A stretch of DNA of 64,000 nt from Bifidobacterium reuteri DSM 23975 (lineage in GTDB: Bacteria > Actinomycetota > Actinomycetes > Actinomycetales > Bifidobacteriaceae), in the NCBI RefSeq assembly GCF_000741695.1, contig NZ_JGZK01000017.1:1-64000 (forward strand), written 5' to 3'. This document shows positions 1-8,066 of this stretch, in pieces. Numbering within the stretch: the first letter of the stretch is position 1; each line of letters opens with the position of its first letter. The translations under genes were made by a program, and so were the position numbers. The notes beneath the pieces are model-generated. The model saw only the letters and a list, made by a program, of their open reading frames with translations. It had not been told where the DNA came from and did no database searches.

Positions 1-729
1 GGACGCCCGCGCCGCACCCACATTACGGGAGGCCTGCGCCATGCGCCCCGAAGCGTCCATGCGGCCGGCCTGGTTCCTATCAGCGGTCTGCGAACGTCCC
101 CGCTCCCGGCGACAACACCCCCCGGATCATCGACGACAGGGCAGGAAAGTCATACCGGAACCGGCGACCCGGCCCCGACCATTCGGGACCTACCAAACAT
201 GGTAATGGGGACGCAAAAACGAGACAACCAAGACCACATGACGAAACCAGCCATGAAACCAACCACAGTCGTACACCGGCCGTTCTCGACAAACCAGTCA
301 CGCGCCGACCGACTCCAGCGATGCCCGAGCACGCTTGTGGCCAGTTGTTGGCCACCTGACTTCACTGAAAACAATCTGATTGACGGGAGCCGGCCAGTCG
401 TTGGCCTTCTGGCATCGCTATGTAGCTTGGTGGGCGGCTTGAGTGACGGGAACTGGGCAGCATGTGGCCGTCTGACTTCGCTGAGCAGCTTGATGGGCAG
501 ACTCGGTGATGGGAGCCGGGCAACATGTGGCCATACGGCTTCACTGAGCGGCTCGGGAGATGGGAGCCGGCCAGTACATGTCATGGCGACTTCACTGAGC
601 AGGCCCTCAGTGAAGTCGCTGGACGAAAGCTGGCCGTCTGACTTCACTGAGCGTCCGACAGCGACGCCAGACGGGCACATGCTGGCCAGCTCGCGTCGCA
701 CGTGGCAGCCTCGCAGTCTGCGCAAGTAA
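1..729. repeat. Degenerate tandem repeat region with TGACTTCACTGAGC motif
   Basis: Variants of GACTTCACTGAGC recur near 358, 474, 538, 588 and 641, next to variants of GATGGGAGCCGGCCAG and short GGCC-type hairpins, with irregular spacing of roughly 50-115 bp. At 587-599 and 606-618 two 13-base copies (CGACTTCACTGAG and its complement) form a perfect stem with a 6-base loop. One plus-strand frame is open from the window edge to the TAA at 727-729, but its translation is low in information and mirrors the repeats, as does a minus-strand frame. I read both as by-products of the repeat rather than genes, although a partial 3' coding end entering from the left cannot be excluded. Confidence 0.6.
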
Positions 730-745
730 TTCGTTGACGAATTGA

Positions 746-794
746 CTACCCCTCAGTCCCGCTTCGCGGGCCAGCTCCCCTGACAAGGGGAGCC
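746..794 (+). repeat. Two-hairpin dispersed element, copy a
   Basis: CTACCCCTCAG arm, a small CCCGC/GCGGG hairpin, then a GCTCCCC/GGGGAGC hairpin. It faces copy b across about 55 bp, so the pair forms a large palindrome. It is preceded at 731 by TCGTTGACGA, the same flank found left of the 63.6 kb element. Confidence 0.75.
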
Positions 795-849
795 GATATT
801 AAGCTAGCTCGTCCCGCAAGTACGGACGTGCCGCACGCGGCAGTCTGCT

Positions 850-896
850 GGCTCCCCTTGTCAGGGGAGCTGTCGGCGTAGCCGACTGAGGGGTAG
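850..896 (-). repeat. Two-hairpin dispersed element, copy b
   Basis: Inverted partner of copy a. The GCTCCCCT/AGGGGAGC stem is followed by a GTCGGC/GCCGAC hairpin and CTGAGGGGTAG. The middle hairpin differs from copy a, but both keep a perfect stem. Confidence 0.75.
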
Positions 897-926
897 TCGT
901 CAGAAGGCTAGCCGACCTGATTCTGT

Positions 927-1080
927 CTCTCCCCCCAGTCAGCTCCGCTGACAGCCCCCCTCGTCAGAGGGGGCCAGCAATCAGGGACGCGCTGCGCGCG
1001 ACATCCTACTGGCTCGCCTGCCGGCTCGCACGTCGCCTACAAACAGCTCCGCTGGCTGCTTTACGGTGCTGTCCTGGCAG
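927..1080 (+). repeat. Two-hairpin element copy c plus associated module
   Basis: 927-975 carries CTCTCCCCCC, a GTCAGC/GCTGAC hairpin and a CCCCTCGTCAGAGGGG stem. The next 100 bp (ACGCGCTGCGCGCG, GGCTCGCACGTCGCC, ACAAACAGCTCCGCTG) recurs almost unchanged inside the 7.9-8.0 kb element, so this is a second module of the same mobile unit. Confidence 0.65.
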
Positions 1081-1121
1081 GGGAACTGAAATCAAGATCA
1101 TGCAATCGAGCAATAAAAAAA

Positions 1122-1158
1122 ACCGCACTGGCGCAGCAATATGCGCACAGTGCGGTTT
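1122..1158 (-). terminator. Rho-independent terminator after rpmA
   Basis: Arms AAACCGCACTG (1130-1140) and CAGTGCGGTTT (1148-1158) form an 11-bp stem, with GCGCA/TGCGC pairing inside. Read on the minus strand, the stem runs into a T8 tract. It ends the rplU-rpmA transcript about 70 bases beyond the rpmA stop, so any obg gene further left needs its own promoter. Confidence 0.9.
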
Positions 1159-1228
1159 GAAGAATATTCGCGATACTCGCGGTATCCGTTTGTTCGCTGT
1201 GTTCAGTCCAACGAATCCGGCGAATCGC

Positions 1229-1480
1229 TCAGGCGGCGATGACGTCGACGACCTTGCGGTCACGACGGATGCCGAACTTCACGGAGCCGTCAGCGAGGGC
1301 GAACAGCGTGTGGTCCTTGCCCATGCCGACGTTCTGGCCCGGGTGGAAGTTGGTGCCACGCTGGCGAACGATGATGTTGCCGGCCACGACAGCCTCGCCG
1401 CCGAACTTCTTCACGCCGAGGTACTGAGGCGACGAATCGCGACCGTTACGAGAGCTGGACGCACCCTTCTTATGTGCCAT
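1229..1480 (-). CDS. rpmA: 50S ribosomal protein L27
   Basis: The 83-residue protein has the family start [16 protein letters not shown] and the conserved [11 protein letters not shown] and [11 protein letters not shown] segments. L27 is a basic protein of the large subunit whose N-terminal tail reaches toward the peptidyl-transferase centre. The length is normal for the family. It lies 22 bp downstream of rplU on the same strand, the usual L21-L27 pairing, and a strong terminator follows. The next usual operon member, obg, is not seen within the 1.2 kb available to the left, which holds repeats instead. Confidence 0.98.
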   Translation of the reverse strand: MAHKKGASSSRNGRDSSPQYLGVKKFGGEAVVAGNIIVRQRGTNFHPGQNVGMGKDHTLFALADGSVKFGIRRDRKVVDVIAA

Positions 1481-1502
1481 GATTCATGGTCCTTTCTATG
1501 AC

Positions 1503-1811
1503 TCAGGCGATCGCCGTGATCTTGACGACGGTCAGCTTCTGACGGTGACCCTTGCGACGGGCGACACCGGTCTTGTTCTTGTACTTCATGATGTTGATCT
1601 TCGGGCCCTTGGCTTCGTCGTCAACGACTTCGCCCTTGACGGACACCTTGGCCAGATCAGCGGCAGCCAGCGTGACGTTGGCGCCATCAACAACGAGGGC
1701 AGCCGGGAATTCCACGGACTCGCCCTTCTTGGCGTTAAGACGATTCACGAGGATGGTATCGCCAACCTCGACCTTTTCCTGATGGCCACCGGCCTTCACA
1801 ATCGCGTACAT
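1503..1811 (-). CDS. rplU: 50S ribosomal protein L21
   Basis: The 102-residue protein begins [14 protein letters not shown] and contains the L21 signature [16 protein letters not shown] near the C-terminus. It binds 23S rRNA in the large subunit. The start at 1811 is chosen over an upstream in-frame ATG at 1853 because it matches the family N-terminus and follows an AAAGGAACT ribosome-binding site. A sigma-70-like promoter lies about 75-100 bases upstream, giving a leader of about 65-70 nt. It is cotranscribed with rpmA. Confidence 0.98.
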   Translation of the reverse strand: MYAIVKAGGHQEKVEVGDTILVNRLNAKKGESVEFPAALVVDGANVTLAAADLAKVSVKGEVVDDEAKGPKINIMKYKNKTGVARRKGHRQKLTVVKITAIA

Positions 1812-1885
1812 GATAGTTCCTTTTATGTTTTGGAAAGCTTCCTTGCCTAACACGCACCGAGCCTGCGGTCAGACACCGAGTTTCG

Positions 1886-1914
1886 AATCTACACCTACAC
1901 GCGGACGAAATCAA
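1886..1914 (-). promoter_or_regulatory. Predicted rplU-rpmA promoter
   Basis: On the minus strand, TTGATT (1914-1909), a 17-bp spacer and TAGATT (1891-1886) form a good housekeeping-type promoter. A further TTGACA sits at 1936-1931. Inferred from sequence only. Confidence 0.5.
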
Positions 1915-1971
1915 CCGATTTCTGCCCGCGTGTCAAGCGCGACACACCCTTGGGCCTGTCGCGCATATGAA

Positions 1972-2121
1972 CCGAGGATGAAGAGCCGGAAAGGCTGCAC
2001 GGTCTTTCGACTCCCCTCAGACGGCTTCGCCGCCAGCTCCCCTCAGCGAGGGGAGCCAGAAAAGGATGCCGGCGATTCCGAGCCCACCCCGACGAGAACA
2101 CCCGAGGATGAAGAGCCGGAA
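1972..2121. repeat. 20-bp direct repeats flanking a hairpin element at the rne 3' end
   Basis: A perfect 20-base direct repeat starting CCGAGGATGAAGAGCC occurs at 1972-1991 and 2102-2121. The right copy ends two bases from the rne stop codon. The 110 bp between contain a full copy of the two-hairpin element at 2011-2057 (CTCCCCTCAG, CGGC/GCCG hairpin, CTCCCC/GGGGAG stem). This looks like a duplication made on insertion. The 312-bp rplU-rne gap holds nothing else except the rplU promoter. Confidence 0.7.
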
Positions 2122-2123
2122 GC

Positions 2124-5100
2124 TCACTCCTCGGCGCTGTTGGCGGCCACGGCTGCGGCTGCGATCTGCGCCAGCTTGGCCTTGACGTCTGCGCTGGAGC
2201 CTGCCGGCTCAGGCGCGGGTGCGGTGCCACGACCGTGCTTGTTGGTCTTGACGAACGGATCACCACCGCGAAGCGCGTACGGATCGTCATAATCAGCCGA
2301 GACGGTCGGCTGATCGTGCAGGATGAAGCCGCGGCCCTTGCAGGTCGGGCATTCCTCGGAGAAGGCCTCGACCAGACCCTGACCGATGCGCTTGCGCGTC
2401 ATCTGCACCAGACCCAGCGAGGTGACCTCGGCCACCTGATGCTTGGTGCGGTCGCGGGCCAAGCATTCGATCAGTCGGCGCAGCACCAGATCGCGGTTGG
2501 CGGGCATGACCATGTCCACATAGTCAATCATCACCATGCCGCCGATGTCGCGCAGACGCAGCTGGCGAGCGATCTCCTCGGACGCCTCGAGGTTGCATCG
2601 GGTGACCGTCTCCTCCAGGGACTTGCCCCGGCCGATGAACCGGCCGGTGTTCACGTCGATCGTGGTCATGGCCTCGGTGCGGTCGATGACGATAGAACCG
2701 CCGGACGGCAGGTAGACCTGACGCTCCATGCCCTTCCTGAGCTGGGAGTCGATCTGCCACTTGTCGAACACGTCCTTGCCCTCGTGCTCGGCCGGGTCCC
2801 ACTTCTCCAGCTTGTCCTTCAGGTCGGGGGCCATGGTGTCAAGGTATTCCTCGATCCGGTCATAGACCTTGTCACCTTCGACGATGAGCTTGTTGAAGTC
2901 GTCGTTGAAGATGTCACGCACCACGCGGATGGCCACATCCGGCTCGCCCTGCAGCAGCTTCGGGCGCTTGCCGTGCCAGAATTCCTCGCGCTTGGCGTTG
3001 ATGCGCTCCCACTGGCGGGTCAGCGCCTCCAAATCCTTGGTGATGGCCTCTTCGGACGCGCCTTCGGCGGCGGTACGGATAATCACGCCCATATCCTTCG
3101 GCGCAATCTTGGAGACGATGTTCTTCAGCCTCGAACGCTCACGCTCCGAAAGCTTGCGGCTCACGCCGGTCATGCCGCCGGAAGGCACCAGGACCAGGAA
3201 GCGGCCGGCGAGGGTGACCTGAGAGGTCAGACGCGCACCCTTGTGACCGATCGGATCCTTGGTGACCTGCACGAGCACCGGATCGCCGGACTTGAACGCC
3301 AACTCGATGCGACGCGGCTGGCCCTCAAGACGGGCGGCATCCCAATTGACCTCACCGGCGTACAGCACGCCGTTGCGCGCCTGGCCGATGTCCACGAAGG
3401 CGGCCTCCATGCTCGGCAGCACGTTCTGCACGCGACCAAGGTAGATGTTGCCCACGGTCTGCACTTCCTGGATGTCGGACACATAATGCTCCACGAGCAC
3501 GTTGTCCTCCACCACGGAAATCTGGGTGTGATGCTCGCGTTCGCGCACCACCATCAGACGATCCACGTTCTCGCGGCGTGCGAGGAAGTCCTGCTCCATG
3601 AGCTGGCTCTGGCGGCTGCGTTCGCGACGGTTGTCGCGACGGCGCTGCTTCTTGGCCTCCAAACGGGTGGAACCCTCGACATCCGTGATCTCGTCGATGT
3701 ACTGCTGCTTGCGGGAGCGGCGGATGACCGGCTGCTCATCCTGCTGGTCCTCACCGGCCTCGACGTTTTTGCCGCCACGGCGGCGACGGCGACGACGCGT
3801 AAGGGTCTGTTCGCCATCATCCTCGCGCTCCGCGCGGGAGTCGCCGTGAGACACGGCATCGTCTCCGCTTTCGGAGCCCTCCACGCCCTCGGTCTCATCG
3901 GGCATCGCTTCGCTACGCGATCCACGGCGGCGACGACGACGGGAGCGGGTGCGCATGGAGTCGGACTCCTCGTCATCCTCTTCCTCGGTGATCGGCGCAT
4001 AGGAGATATCATCCAGCTCGAGGTCCTCCTCGATCTGTTCGACTTCCGCGGCTGCGCGCCGTTCCTGCGCATTCAAACGACGGGAGCGACGGGAGCGTGG
4101 AGCCTCCTCATCAGTTGCCGTGTCGGCACCGGTATTGGCACCGGTGTTGGAACCGGTTTCGTCGTCGTCATCCTGCGCATCGGCCGCCGCATGACGACGG
4201 GCCCTGGCCGGACGCCGATCCTCAATCTCAACGCCATCATCGGCACGACGCGAACGGGAGCGGCGACGAGTGCGCGGCTCCTCCTCATCGTCGGCGTCGT
4301 CGGCATCAGCGTGATTGACGTAGCGGGTGACAGGCAATACCGGCTCCTGGAACAGCAGAGAGGTCATCGGCTTGCCTCGGCGCACGGTTTCGTGCCCCTC
4401 CGGCAAGGAGTCGACGGCATCCAGCAATCGCTCGTCGGGATCATCCGGCTGAGCGTGATTCACGCGGTCAGCACGATCCACTCGCCCCGCCCGCCCGGCA
4501 TCATCGCGCCTGCGACCACGATCAGCGCGGCTATCGCGGTCTTCCCGGCCACGATCTTCATCGTCCCGCTCATCGGCATCATCGAAATCATAGCGGGAGG
4601 TTCGCGAGATGCGCGAACGGGCCGCCCGACGGGGAGCGTCGTCATCGTCATCGTCATACTCTGCAGAACGGCGACGGCGCGGCGAACGATCATCCTCGGC
4701 AGCATCAGCCCTGCGTGTGCGAGACCGGCGGCGCACCAGACGGCGGTCGTCATCGGACGCGGCGCTGCGGTCATCGGCGTTATCGGCATCACCAGCATCG
4801 GTCGCGTTCGCGCCGGCGGTGTTGTCGTCAGCAGAAAGCGCCGGCGCCTCGAACAGCGGCGCGGGATGCTCCTGCACCTGAAGTTCCAGTGATGCGCCGG
4901 CAGCACCGGTGCCGCGCACGACGCGGCGCCCGCCACGACGGCGGCGCGTCACAGGAGCGGGCGCAGGCGAAGACGCGGCGGCATCGGCGGATGCGCCAGC
5001 GGCTGCGCGATCCTGAGCATCTGCTCGGGAATCGGTATTGGATACGGTTGAATTATCAGTTTCGTCACCGACGAAACCCTCAGGGTTCACAGTGGGCACA

Positions 5101-5126
5101 ATGCTCCTTGCGGCGCGCTGCATCAC
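2124..5126 (-). CDS. rne: Ribonuclease E/G family endoribonuclease
   Basis: This single-strand endoribonuclease for mRNA decay and rRNA processing has 1000 residues. The first half is low complexity: acidic runs (DDDDDD, EEDDEE) alternate with arginine-rich blocks (RRRRRR), as in actinobacterial RNase E. The catalytic part follows: an S1 RNA-binding segment (NIYLGRVQNVLPSMEAAF), then the DNase-I-like core with IDVNTGRF and MIDYVDMV, whose aspartates bind the catalytic metal. The Zn-link motif CPTCKGRG near residue 927 gives the two cysteines needed for tetramerisation. The rest is a short tail, so the disordered region is N-terminal rather than C-terminal as in E. coli. The ribosome-binding site is weak and the exact start is uncertain. 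Confidence 0.95.
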   Translation of the reverse strand: MMQRAARSIVPTVNPEGFVGDETDNSTVSNTDSRADAQDRAAAGASADAAASSPAPAPVTRRRRGGRRVVRGTGAAGASLELQVQEHPAPLFEAPALSADDNTAGANATDAGDADNADDRSAASDDDRRLVRRRSRTRRADAAEDDRSPRRRRSAEYDDDDDDAPRRAARSRISRTSRYDFDDADERDDEDRGREDRDSRADRGRRRDDAGRAGRVDRADRVNHAQPDDPDERLLDAVDSLPEGHETVRRGKPMTSLLFQEPVLPVTRYVNHADADDADDEEEPRTRRRSRSRRADDGVEIEDRRPARARRHAAADAQDDDDETGSNTGANTGADTATDEEAPRSRRSRRLNAQERRAAAEVEQIEEDLELDDISYAPITEEEDDEESDSMRTRSRRRRRRGSRSEAMPDETEGVEGSESGDDAVSHGDSRAEREDDGEQTLTRRRRRRRGGKNVEAGEDQQDEQPVIRRSRKQQYIDEITDVEGSTRLEAKKQRRRDNRRERSRQSQLMEQDFLARRENVDRLMVVREREHHTQISVVEDNVLVEHYVSDIQEVQTVGNIYLGRVQNVLPSMEAAFVDIGQARNGVLYAGEVNWDAARLEGQPRRIELAFKSGDPVLVQVTKDPIGHKGARLTSQVTLAGRFLVLVPSGGMTGVSRKLSERERSRLKNIVSKIAPKDMGVIIRTAAEGASEEAITKDLEALTRQWERINAKREEFWHGKRPKLLQGEPDVAIRVVRDIFNDDFNKLIVEGDKVYDRIEEYLDTMAPDLKDKLEKWDPAEHEGKDVFDKWQIDSQLRKGMERQVYLPSGGSIVIDRTEAMTTIDVNTGRFIGRGKSLEETVTRCNLEASEEIARQLRLRDIGGMVMIDYVDMVMPANRDLVLRRLIECLARDRTKHQVAEVTSLGLVQMTRKRIGQGLVEAFSEECPTCKGRGFILHDQPTVSADYDDPYALRGGDPFVKTNKHGRGTAPAPEPAGSSADVKAKLAQIAAAAVAANSAEE

Positions 5127-5401
5127 GACGCCATCCAGGCCTGTACGCTTCGCTCACACCACGCTCTCACCGTGGCCGCGCGAACATGCGCTTCGCGTAA
5201 AGGCAACTTCGTCTCAAGTCTGTCCTGCGAACGGCGGACACCGGCGCTTGCGTTGTCTCTTTCTCGAGAGCCGCAAGGGGATCGACGCCATTTCGCACGC
5301 TGATGGTCATGCAGAACCACCGTCTTTCAGTATGCCACATTTTCTGGCAGACGTGCATGCTTCGCGTGGCTCGCGTTGAATACGCGGTCAGACGAGTCGG
5401 T

Positions 5402-6610
5402 TCAGACGAGCCATCCGAGCAGCAGATCGGCGAGCGCCAGCAGATCGGACTCGGGGACCTGTTCGTCATGCTTATGCGCCAGCAGCGGGTCGCCGGCGCC
5501 GAGGTTCACCGCCGGGATGCCGAGAATCGCGAACCGTGCCACATCCGTCCAGCCGAGCTTGGCCAGCGGTTCGCGGCCGGTGCGCTCACGGACCAGACGC
5601 GCCAGGTCCTGAGCGAGCGGCGCGTTGAGGCCCGGGCGTGCGGACGGGGACTCGTCCTTCATCTCGATGCCATAACCCGCGAACACGCCGCCCGTGACCA
5701 CGTGTTCGCCATTGCCGAGTTCGGCACCGGCGTCCGCGCCCATCATCAGCGCCTTGGCATCGGCCAGCGACTTATCCGGAGCGAAACGGTAGTTCACATG
5801 CACGCGGCATTCGTCCGGGATGACGTTCGTGCCCTTGCCTCCGGAGATGAGCGTGGCGTTGAGGCCCTCGCGGTAGTCGAGCCCATCCACGTTCACCGTG
5901 GCCGGCTCATAGTCGTTGAGCCGGTTCAGGATATCGGCGGCCTTGTGGATGGCGTTCTCCCCCATCCACGCGCGGGCGGAGTGCGCGGCGACGCCGTGCG
6001 TGATCACATCGAATCGGATGGTGCCGTTGCAGCCGCCCTCGATGCCGCAGCTGGTGGGTTCGCCGATGATGGCGAAATCGCCCTGAATCCAATCGGGATG
6101 CGCTTCGACCACCTTGCGCAGGCCGTTCTTCTCCGCGGCGACCTCCTCGTGGTCGTAGAAGACGTAGGTGAGATTGGTTTTCGGCGTGCTGCCCGAGCTG
6201 CTGCCGTCTAGGGTCGCGGCGAGGTAGAGCATCACGGCGTCGGATGCCTTCATATCGGTGGCCCCGCGACCCCAGAGCACACGCTCGTTCGGGTGGGCCT
6301 TGGCGATGTCCTCGCGGATCAGCGGATCGCCGGGCTCAAGCCAACGCGGCGGGAAGTTGTCGATGACCGGCACGGTGTCGATGTGGCCCGCGAGTATGAC
6401 ACGCTGCTGCGGTCCGGTGAAATCGGTGGAAGCGACGATGGTGTCGCCGTGACGGCGGACAGTCAGATACGGGAGCTGCCTCAGGAAGGCCTCGATCTCA
6501 TCGGCGAGCGGGCCTTCATCGTCGGAAACCGAGTAGTTCCCCATGATTTGGGTCAACAGGCTGCTCAGTTGCTCGGCTTTGGATGCGGTACGGTTCAATT
6601 CAAGCGTCAT
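5402..6610 (-). CDS. dapE: Succinyl-diaminopimelate desuccinylase (M20 family)
   Basis: A cytoplasmic M20 metallopeptidase-fold enzyme that hydrolyses N-succinyl-LL-diaminopimelate to LL-diaminopimelate and succinate in the lysine and cell-wall pathway. At 402 residues it has the family metal motifs: LAGHIDTVP, GRGATDMKASDA, the catalytic and metal glutamate pair in EEVAAEKNG, and GEPTSCGIEGGCNGTIR. The dimerisation domain follows, and a distal histidine (GDPLLAHKHDEQV) closes the metal site. It stands alone, divergent from the AEC transporter. Other M20 peptidases share these motifs, so substrate is inferred from similarity to actinobacterial DapE. No strong Shine-Dalgarno precedes the ATG. 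Confidence 0.88.
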   Translation of the reverse strand: MTLELNRTASKAEQLSSLLTQIMGNYSVSDDEGPLADEIEAFLRQLPYLTVRRHGDTIVASTDFTGPQQRVILAGHIDTVPVIDNFPPRWLEPGDPLIREDIAKAHPNERVLWGRGATDMKASDAVMLYLAATLDGSSSGSTPKTNLTYVFYDHEEVAAEKNGLRKVVEAHPDWIQGDFAIIGEPTSCGIEGGCNGTIRFDVITHGVAAHSARAWMGENAIHKAADILNRLNDYEPATVNVDGLDYREGLNATLISGGKGTNVIPDECRVHVNYRFAPDKSLADAKALMMGADAGAELGNGEHVVTGGVFAGYGIEMKDESPSARPGLNAPLAQDLARLVRERTGREPLAKLGWTDVARFAILGIPAVNLGAGDPLLAHKHDEQVPESDLLALADLLLGWLV

Positions 6611-6794
6611 GGCACCAGCCTACCGCGAGACCGGCTTGGGGATTCGGGATTGTCTCGCTTGATGCGGCGCGGCGCAGCTGAGATGCATGTTGGCACAGGC
6701 TTGCGTCCGCCATTCGGCCCGGAACGTGAGATTTGAGCGCCATATGCGCTCGACTGTGCCACACTTGGTGCGGTAGAGGAGGCTTCAGAACAAT

Positions 6795-7739
6795 ATGACC
6801 GGTTTGATCAGCGCCATGCAGGGTTTCTGCGTGATCGGCATCGTCATCTTCGTGGGCTATGTGGCGGCGCGCATGCGCATCGGAGGTCCAAGCGCGCAGA
6901 TGGTGCTCAACCGGTTCTCGTTCTTCGTCTCCAGCCCATGCCTGATGTTCGCGATCCTGTCCAAGGAGCCGATCTTCGATATCTTCCATCCCTCGATCAT
7001 CGTGGCGTTCCTGTCCGCCGTGCTCGTGGGCGTGGTGTTCCTTGTGCTCAATCAGCTGTTCTTCCATTTGAAGGCACCGGACGCCACCATTGGCGCGCTG
7101 AACTCCCTGTACCTGAATTCCAATAACATCGGCCTGCCGGTCGCCACGTACATTCTGGGCAACGGCGCGCTGGTGGCGCCGATCCTGGTGATGCAGCAGG
7201 CGCTGTTCACACCTATCGGCCTGACGGTGCTCGACGTGACCACCAAGGGCAAGGTCTCGGCCAAGGAGATTCTGAAGCAGCCGCTGCATCAGCCGCTGCT
7301 CATCGGTTCGCTGCTGGGCATCGTGGTCTCGGCGGTTTCGGCCAAACTGGGGTGGTTCCCGGTGCCGAACTTCATCTACGACCCCATCAACATGATCGGC
7401 GAATCCGCCGTGCCGATGATTCTCATGGCGTTCGGCATGTCGTTGCACGGCACCAAGCCGTTGCAGCAGAAGGGCGACCGGCCGGCCATCTTCACCGTGG
7501 CGGTGCTGAAGAACATCGTGATGCCGATCATCGCGTTCCTGCTCGCCTACTTCATGATGGGCTTCCGTGGTCCGGAACTGTACGCGTGCGTGGTGCTCGC
7601 CGCGCTGCCGACCGGCCAGAACGTGTACAACTACGCGGCTCGGTACAACGTGGGCCTCACATTCGCGCGCGACGGCATCCTGATGAGCACGATGACCAGC
7701 CCGGTGTTCATCGCGATCATTGCATTCCTGCTGAGCTGA
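6795..7739 (+). CDS. AEC-family (auxin efflux carrier-like) transporter
   Basis: A 314-residue integral membrane protein with about ten hydrophobic segments in two five-helix halves, typical of the AEC/bile-arsenite-riboflavin transporter superfamily. Bacterial members export or import organic acids such as malate. The family's conserved helix-break regions are visible as NSNNIGLPVATYILGN in the first half and VVLAALPTGQNVYNYA in the second. A GGAGG site lies 11 bases before the ATG. The substrate cannot be read from sequence. Its last codons are duplicated 111 bp downstream, suggesting an insertion at its 3' end. Confidence 0.88.
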   Translation: MTGLISAMQGFCVIGIVIFVGYVAARMRIGGPSAQMVLNRFSFFVSSPCLMFAILSKEPIFDIFHPSIIVAFLSAVLVGVVFLVLNQLFFHLKAPDATIGALNSLYLNSNNIGLPVATYILGNGALVAPILVMQQALFTPIGLTVLDVTTKGKVSAKEILKQPLHQPLLIGSLLGIVVSAVSAKLGWFPVPNFIYDPINMIGESAVPMILMAFGMSLHGTKPLQQKGDRPAIFTVAVLKNIVMPIIAFLLAYFMMGFRGPELYACVVLAALPTGQNVYNYAARYNVGLTFARDGILMSTMTSPVFIAIIAFLLS

Positions 7740-7838
7740 GGAATCGCGATGAACCGCCGCGGCACAGCCGCTCCCCTCACCTACGGACAGTCCACCGGAC
7801 TGTCCGCCTAACGGCTCGGCATCGCGATCATTGCATTC
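7710..7838. repeat. 18-bp direct repeats flanking a palindromic insert at the transporter 3' end
   Basis: ATCGCGATCATTGCATTC occurs in the last codons of the transporter (7710-7727) and again at 7821-7838. Between them lies CTCACCTACGGACAGTCC, an ACC loop, GGACTGTCCG and then TAACGGCTCGGC, a block shared almost exactly with 35.89-35.93 kb. The arms CGGACAGTCC and GGACTGTCCG pair perfectly. The distal copy reads on to an immediate TGA. Confidence 0.75.
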
Positions 7839-7844
7839 TGACAC

Positions 7845-8066
7845 AGGCCAGTGATCCGTCTCCCCAATAATTGAGGGTTCGACTTCCGCCCCCGGTCAGC
7901 TTCGCTGACAGCCCGTCCTGCAATTAAGGACGTACTGCGTGCACGGCATGCTGCCTCGCCTGTCGGCTCGCACGCCGCCTACAAACAGCTCCGCTGTTTG
8001 CTTCACGGCAACGGTCCCACAGAGGGGGCCAATCATCACTCGAACAATTGCTGACGCGGGCGCTAG
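7845..8066. mobile_element. MITE-like element, long form, ending in CTAG
   Basis: The left end CCGTCTCCCCAATAATTGAG and right end CAATTGCTGACGCGGGCGCTAG match the ends of the elements at 11.8 and 63.6 kb. The interior has the GTCAGC/GCTGAC hairpin and the GTCC/GGAC, GGCTCGCACGCCGCC and ACAAACAGCTCCGCTG modules shared with 0.93-1.08 kb, then AGAGGGGGCC. The terminal CTAG (8063-8066) supplies the TAG stop of the Maf-NUDIX gene. The left boundary is degenerate. No transposase is encoded. With the repeat to its left, this accounts for the whole 323-bp gap. Confidence 0.55.

Noticed and set aside
199-729. Open frame of 176 codons in the repeat block
   Set aside because: Its translation follows the DNA repeat, the opposite strand is equally open, and no conserved motif or ribosome-binding site is seen.
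2235-4892. 885-codon open frame opposite rne
   Set aside because: It lies entirely antisense to a well-supported RNase E gene; GC-rich codon bias keeps the complementary frame open.
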